Below are positions 5,177 through 6,842 of a stretch of DNA of 6,842 nt, piece after piece. The notes under the pieces were generated by a model. The model searched no databases and was not told where the DNA came from. It saw nothing but the letters and a program-made list of their open reading frames with translations. The stretch spans positions 1 through 6,842 of the forward strand of contig WFYP01000141.1 in the NCBI GenBank assembly GCA_015490055.1, read 5' to 3'. A program made the position numbers and the translations under genes. The first letter of the stretch is position 1. Each line of letters begins with the position of its first letter. The stretch comes from Nitratifractor sp. (GTDB lineage Bacteria > Campylobacterota > Campylobacteria > Campylobacterales > Sulfurovaceae).

Positions 5177-5182
5177 TATAAT
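5177..5182 (+). promoter_or_regulatory. -10 box of the thioredoxin gene
   Basis: TTTTGTATAATAAG contains a perfect TATAAT, preceded by TTG as in the lipoprotein promoter. It lies 43 bp before the start codon; the leader carries the ribosome binding site AAGGAA (5215-5220). It is divergent from the acetyltransferase promoter, with 21 bp between the two -10 boxes. Confidence 0.55.
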
Positions 5183-5225
5183 AAGAGAGATAAATTATAT
5201 TAACTGAAGTTACAAAGGAATAAAT

Positions 5226-5600
5226 ATGAAAAAATTAATTACTCTTGTTTCGCTATCACTGCTTTTAGGATTTAGTGCCAATGCTCGTGCTATAAGTTTA
5301 AAGAGTTATCAAAAAGAGATTTCTAAACCAGGTGTTACTGTTGTTGAGTATTGGGCACCTTGGTGTGGTAGTTGTGCTGCTTTTAAACCAACATATACAA
5401 TGGTAAAAAGAAAACTAGCTGGCAAGGTTCGTTTTTTAGAGTTAAATGTAGATAAAGTTGATGATGTAGAGACAACTTTTGGTTTAAAGTATGGTCTTCC
5501 AACACTAATTATGTTTAAAAATGGAGCAGAGGTAAGTAAACTACCTGGTGGTGGAGATATGCAAGAGGTTATAGAGTGGATTAAATCTAATAGTAAGTAA
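5226..5600 (+). CDS. Secreted thioredoxin-fold protein (WCGSC)
   Basis: This 124-residue protein has a signal peptide (MKKLITLVSLSLLLGFSANARA, cleavage likely after A20 or A22), so the mature protein of about 102 residues acts in the periplasm. The mature part is a single thioredoxin domain: VTVVEYWAPWCGSC (37-50) with redox cysteines C47 and C50, VRFLELNVDKV (68-78), the cis-proline loop YGLPTL (89-94) and a C-terminal helix. The active site is CGSC instead of the CGPC of cytosolic thioredoxin; replacing Pro by Ser usually alters redox potential. It could reduce disulfides of exported proteins or of metal-site cysteines. The neighbouring SafE/DsbD_2-like protein, which has paired membrane cysteines, could be its electron donor, but the genes converge and are not an operon. 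It has its own promoter and a strong terminator. Confidence 0.9.
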   Translation: MKKLITLVSLSLLLGFSANARAISLKSYQKEISKPGVTVVEYWAPWCGSCAAFKPTYTMVKRKLAGKVRFLELNVDKVDDVETTFGLKYGLPTLIMFKNGAEVSKLPGGGDMQEVIEWIKSNSK

Positions 5601-5620
5601 GAGTATTAAAGCTCTTACTT
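5595..5620. terminator. Bidirectional terminator containing both stop codons
   Basis: AAGTAAGAG (5595-5603) and CTCTTACTT (5612-5620) form a perfect 9-bp stem with an 8-nt loop, followed on the + strand by T residues (5619-5622). On the - strand a run of T is weaker. The TAA of the thioredoxin gene (5598-5600) and the TAA of the SafE-like gene (complement of 5615-5617) sit at mirror positions in the two arms. Confidence 0.8.
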
Positions 5621-6376
5621 TTGAAACTGCTTTACTTTAGTAGCATTTTTATCGTGAACACCCTCTACTTCACAACAATTTAGTAACGATTTATTAGGGT
5701 TTTGTATAAAGTCGTAACCTCTATAGATTGTATAAAGTCCATAAACTATTACTACTATCGAAGCTAAACTCATCATTGCTTTTCTAATGTTACTTTTTGT
5801 AAAAATGCCTGCAAAAAAGCCTAGAGTAAATAGTGATGGTATAGTACTAATTCCAAAGATAAACATTACAAATGCACCCCAAATTGGACTACCCGTACTT
5901 GCCGCAGTTACAGCAAAAAAGTAAACCAATCCACAAGGAAGTAGCCCATTTAATAAACCTAAAATATAAAAACTGCTTAAACCTTTAGATTGTATTGTTT
6001 CTCTAAATATTTTTTGATACCAAGCTGTTCCAGAAAATGAGTGCTCTAGTAGGGTCAAAAATTTAAACTTTCCAATAAGCGAAAGACCCGCTAGTACCAT
6101 AAAAATTCCTGCGATAATAGTTAAAGTTGCAATGGCAGTACTGTTGTAACTTAATACTCCTCCGATTGCTCCAAATATTGCACCCATTGCAGTATAAGTT
6201 GTAACTCTACCCAAAGAGTAAGTTAAGTGAGCAATAGCTTGCGACACTTTAGAGCTTTTACCATCAATTTTTGCACTACTATAAGCTATAACTATTCCAC
6301 CACACATTCCAATACAGTGCCCTAGTGAACCTAAAAAAGCAATCGTAACAATCGAAATAATATCTATACTATCCAT
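5615..6376 (-). CDS. SafE / DsbD_2-type six-helix membrane protein
   Basis: This 253-residue inner-membrane protein has about six helices (near 7-30, 55-78, 83-101, 135-160, 165-190, 198-218). Family marks are FLGSLGHCIGMCGG (14-27), HLTYSLGRVTTY (50-61) and GLLNGLLPCGLVYFF (140-154). Such proteins are annotated as TauE/SafE exporters or as the cytochrome c biogenesis (DsbD_2) transmembrane domain. Cysteines C21 and C25 in helix 1 (motif HCxxMC) and C148 in helix 4 sit where CcdA/DsbD carry their redox pair, and they could equally bind copper. The tail carries C234-C235. It follows the NosL-like gene with no gap (TAG then ATG) and has AGGTGA (6381-6386) as ribosome binding site, so the two are co-translated. 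A role in copper or thiol delivery across the membrane fits better than sulfite export; this is an inference. Confidence 0.85.
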   Translation of the reverse strand: MDSIDIISIVTIAFLGSLGHCIGMCGGIVIAYSSAKIDGKSSKVSQAIAHLTYSLGRVTTYTAMGAIFGAIGGVLSYNSTAIATLTIIAGIFMVLAGLSLIGKFKFLTLLEHSFSGTAWYQKIFRETIQSKGLSSFYILGLLNGLLPCGLVYFFAVTAASTGSPIWGAFVMFIFGISTIPSLFTLGFFAGIFTKSNIRKAMMSLASIVVIVYGLYTIYRGYDFIQNPNKSLLNCCEVEGVHDKNATKVKQFQK

Positions 6377-6842
6377 CTATTCACCTAATATTTTTTTTCT
6401 AAATTTTGGGTTTGCTAATGTCTCGTTTCTGTACATTCTTAAAACCATCTCTTTAAAGTTTATACTTTTCTTATCGCCTTTCTCTTCTGAACCAAAACCG
6501 TAATGCATTGCACTATGGTATGTTGTTATATATTTAGCCTTTTTTGCATCTATCCATCTATTTGTATCTATTGTATGCACCCAAAGTTTTGCACTATCTT
6601 TAAATGGTTTATCTTTTAGCCACTTAACCATACAACCTGGGTCGTCAAAAAACCAAGTTCTACCATCTTTTAGGGCTACTTCGGCTGAATTTTTCTCTGT
6701 TTTTATAAGCATTGCACACTCTGTATCATTAGTTTTATTCAGTTTTATTGGCAGTGGCTTTTGTGCCATATTTCCTTTAGCTATAACTATTGGAGCATCT
6801 TTTTTCATATACGAGATGGCAATTATAGCAACTATAACAAAT
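6377..6842 (-). CDS. NosL-like Cu(I)-binding protein, 5' end outside window
   Basis: The frame is open to the right edge, so the start lies beyond the window. The Met at 6808 is probably internal: the 11 codons before it read FVIVAIIAISY, a hydrophobic helix that would serve as membrane anchor or signal sequence. Counting from that Met, the NosL-type domain shows TECAML (29-34; the family has CGM), DGRTWFFDDPGCMVKWL (48-64) and HSAMHYGFGSEE (98-109). In NosL the C-x-M pair binds Cu(I) for nitrous oxide reductase; here C31 and M33 hold that place, with C59-M60 and H98/M101/H102 as further candidates. Unlike classical NosL, no lipobox cysteine is seen between helix and domain, so it is probably anchored by the helix. 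No nos genes are visible, so its target could be another copper enzyme. It lies directly before the SafE-like gene. Confidence 0.8.
   Translation of the reverse strand, partial: FVIVAIIAISYMKKDAPIVIAKGNMAQKPLPIKLNKTNDTECAMLIKTEKNSAEVALKDGRTWFFDDPGCMVKWLKDKPFKDSAKLWVHTIDTNRWIDAKKAKYITTYHSAMHYGFGSEEKGDKKSINFKEMVLRMYRNETLANPKFRKKILGE

Overview
The window looks like chromosomal DNA from a member of the Campylobacterota (formerly Epsilonproteobacteria), probably of the Sulfurimonas/Sulfurovum/Arcobacter kind. This rests on the low GC content, AT-rich promoters with good TATAAT boxes but no clear -35 boxes, Lys/Leu/Ile-rich proteins, and a NosL-like protein next to a SafE/DsbD_2-type membrane protein. 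The genus is an inference.

Layout. Positions 1-436 hold no gene but are dense in repeats: a 265-bp element with 31-bp terminal inverted repeats and two folded internal arms, a 16-bp palindrome at its right edge, a small palindromic hairpin (294-315), and twelve 7-bp tandem repeats (321-404). Directly after these starts a tight + strand operon (437-2893): a four-helix DUF2868-type membrane protein, a DUF3482-type GTPase joined to it by an ATGA overlap, and a 52-residue four-cysteine protein. Positions 2938-5142 are on the - strand: a small lipoprotein, NADP-type glutamate dehydrogenase (gdhA) and a GNAT acetyltransferase. An 83-bp divergent promoter region separates the acetyltransferase from a secreted thioredoxin (+). 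The thioredoxin converges on a - strand pair, a SafE/DsbD_2-like membrane protein and a NosL-like protein. The NosL-like frame runs open off the right edge, so that gene is partial here.

How the genes may work together. The DUF2868 and DUF3482 proteins form a known but functionally uncharacterised pair, probably a membrane-linked GTPase system; the small cysteine protein may belong to it. The right end (secreted thioredoxin, membrane protein with paired cysteines, NosL-like Cu(I)-binding domain) suggests thiol and copper handling outside the cytoplasm, for example for a copper enzyme. GdhA links ammonia to glutamate. The acetyltransferase and the lipoprotein have no known partner here.

The points most worth following are the folded repeat element, the heptamer array beside the DUF2868 promoter, two genes that look leaderless, and a terminator hairpin that contains the stop codons of both converging genes.
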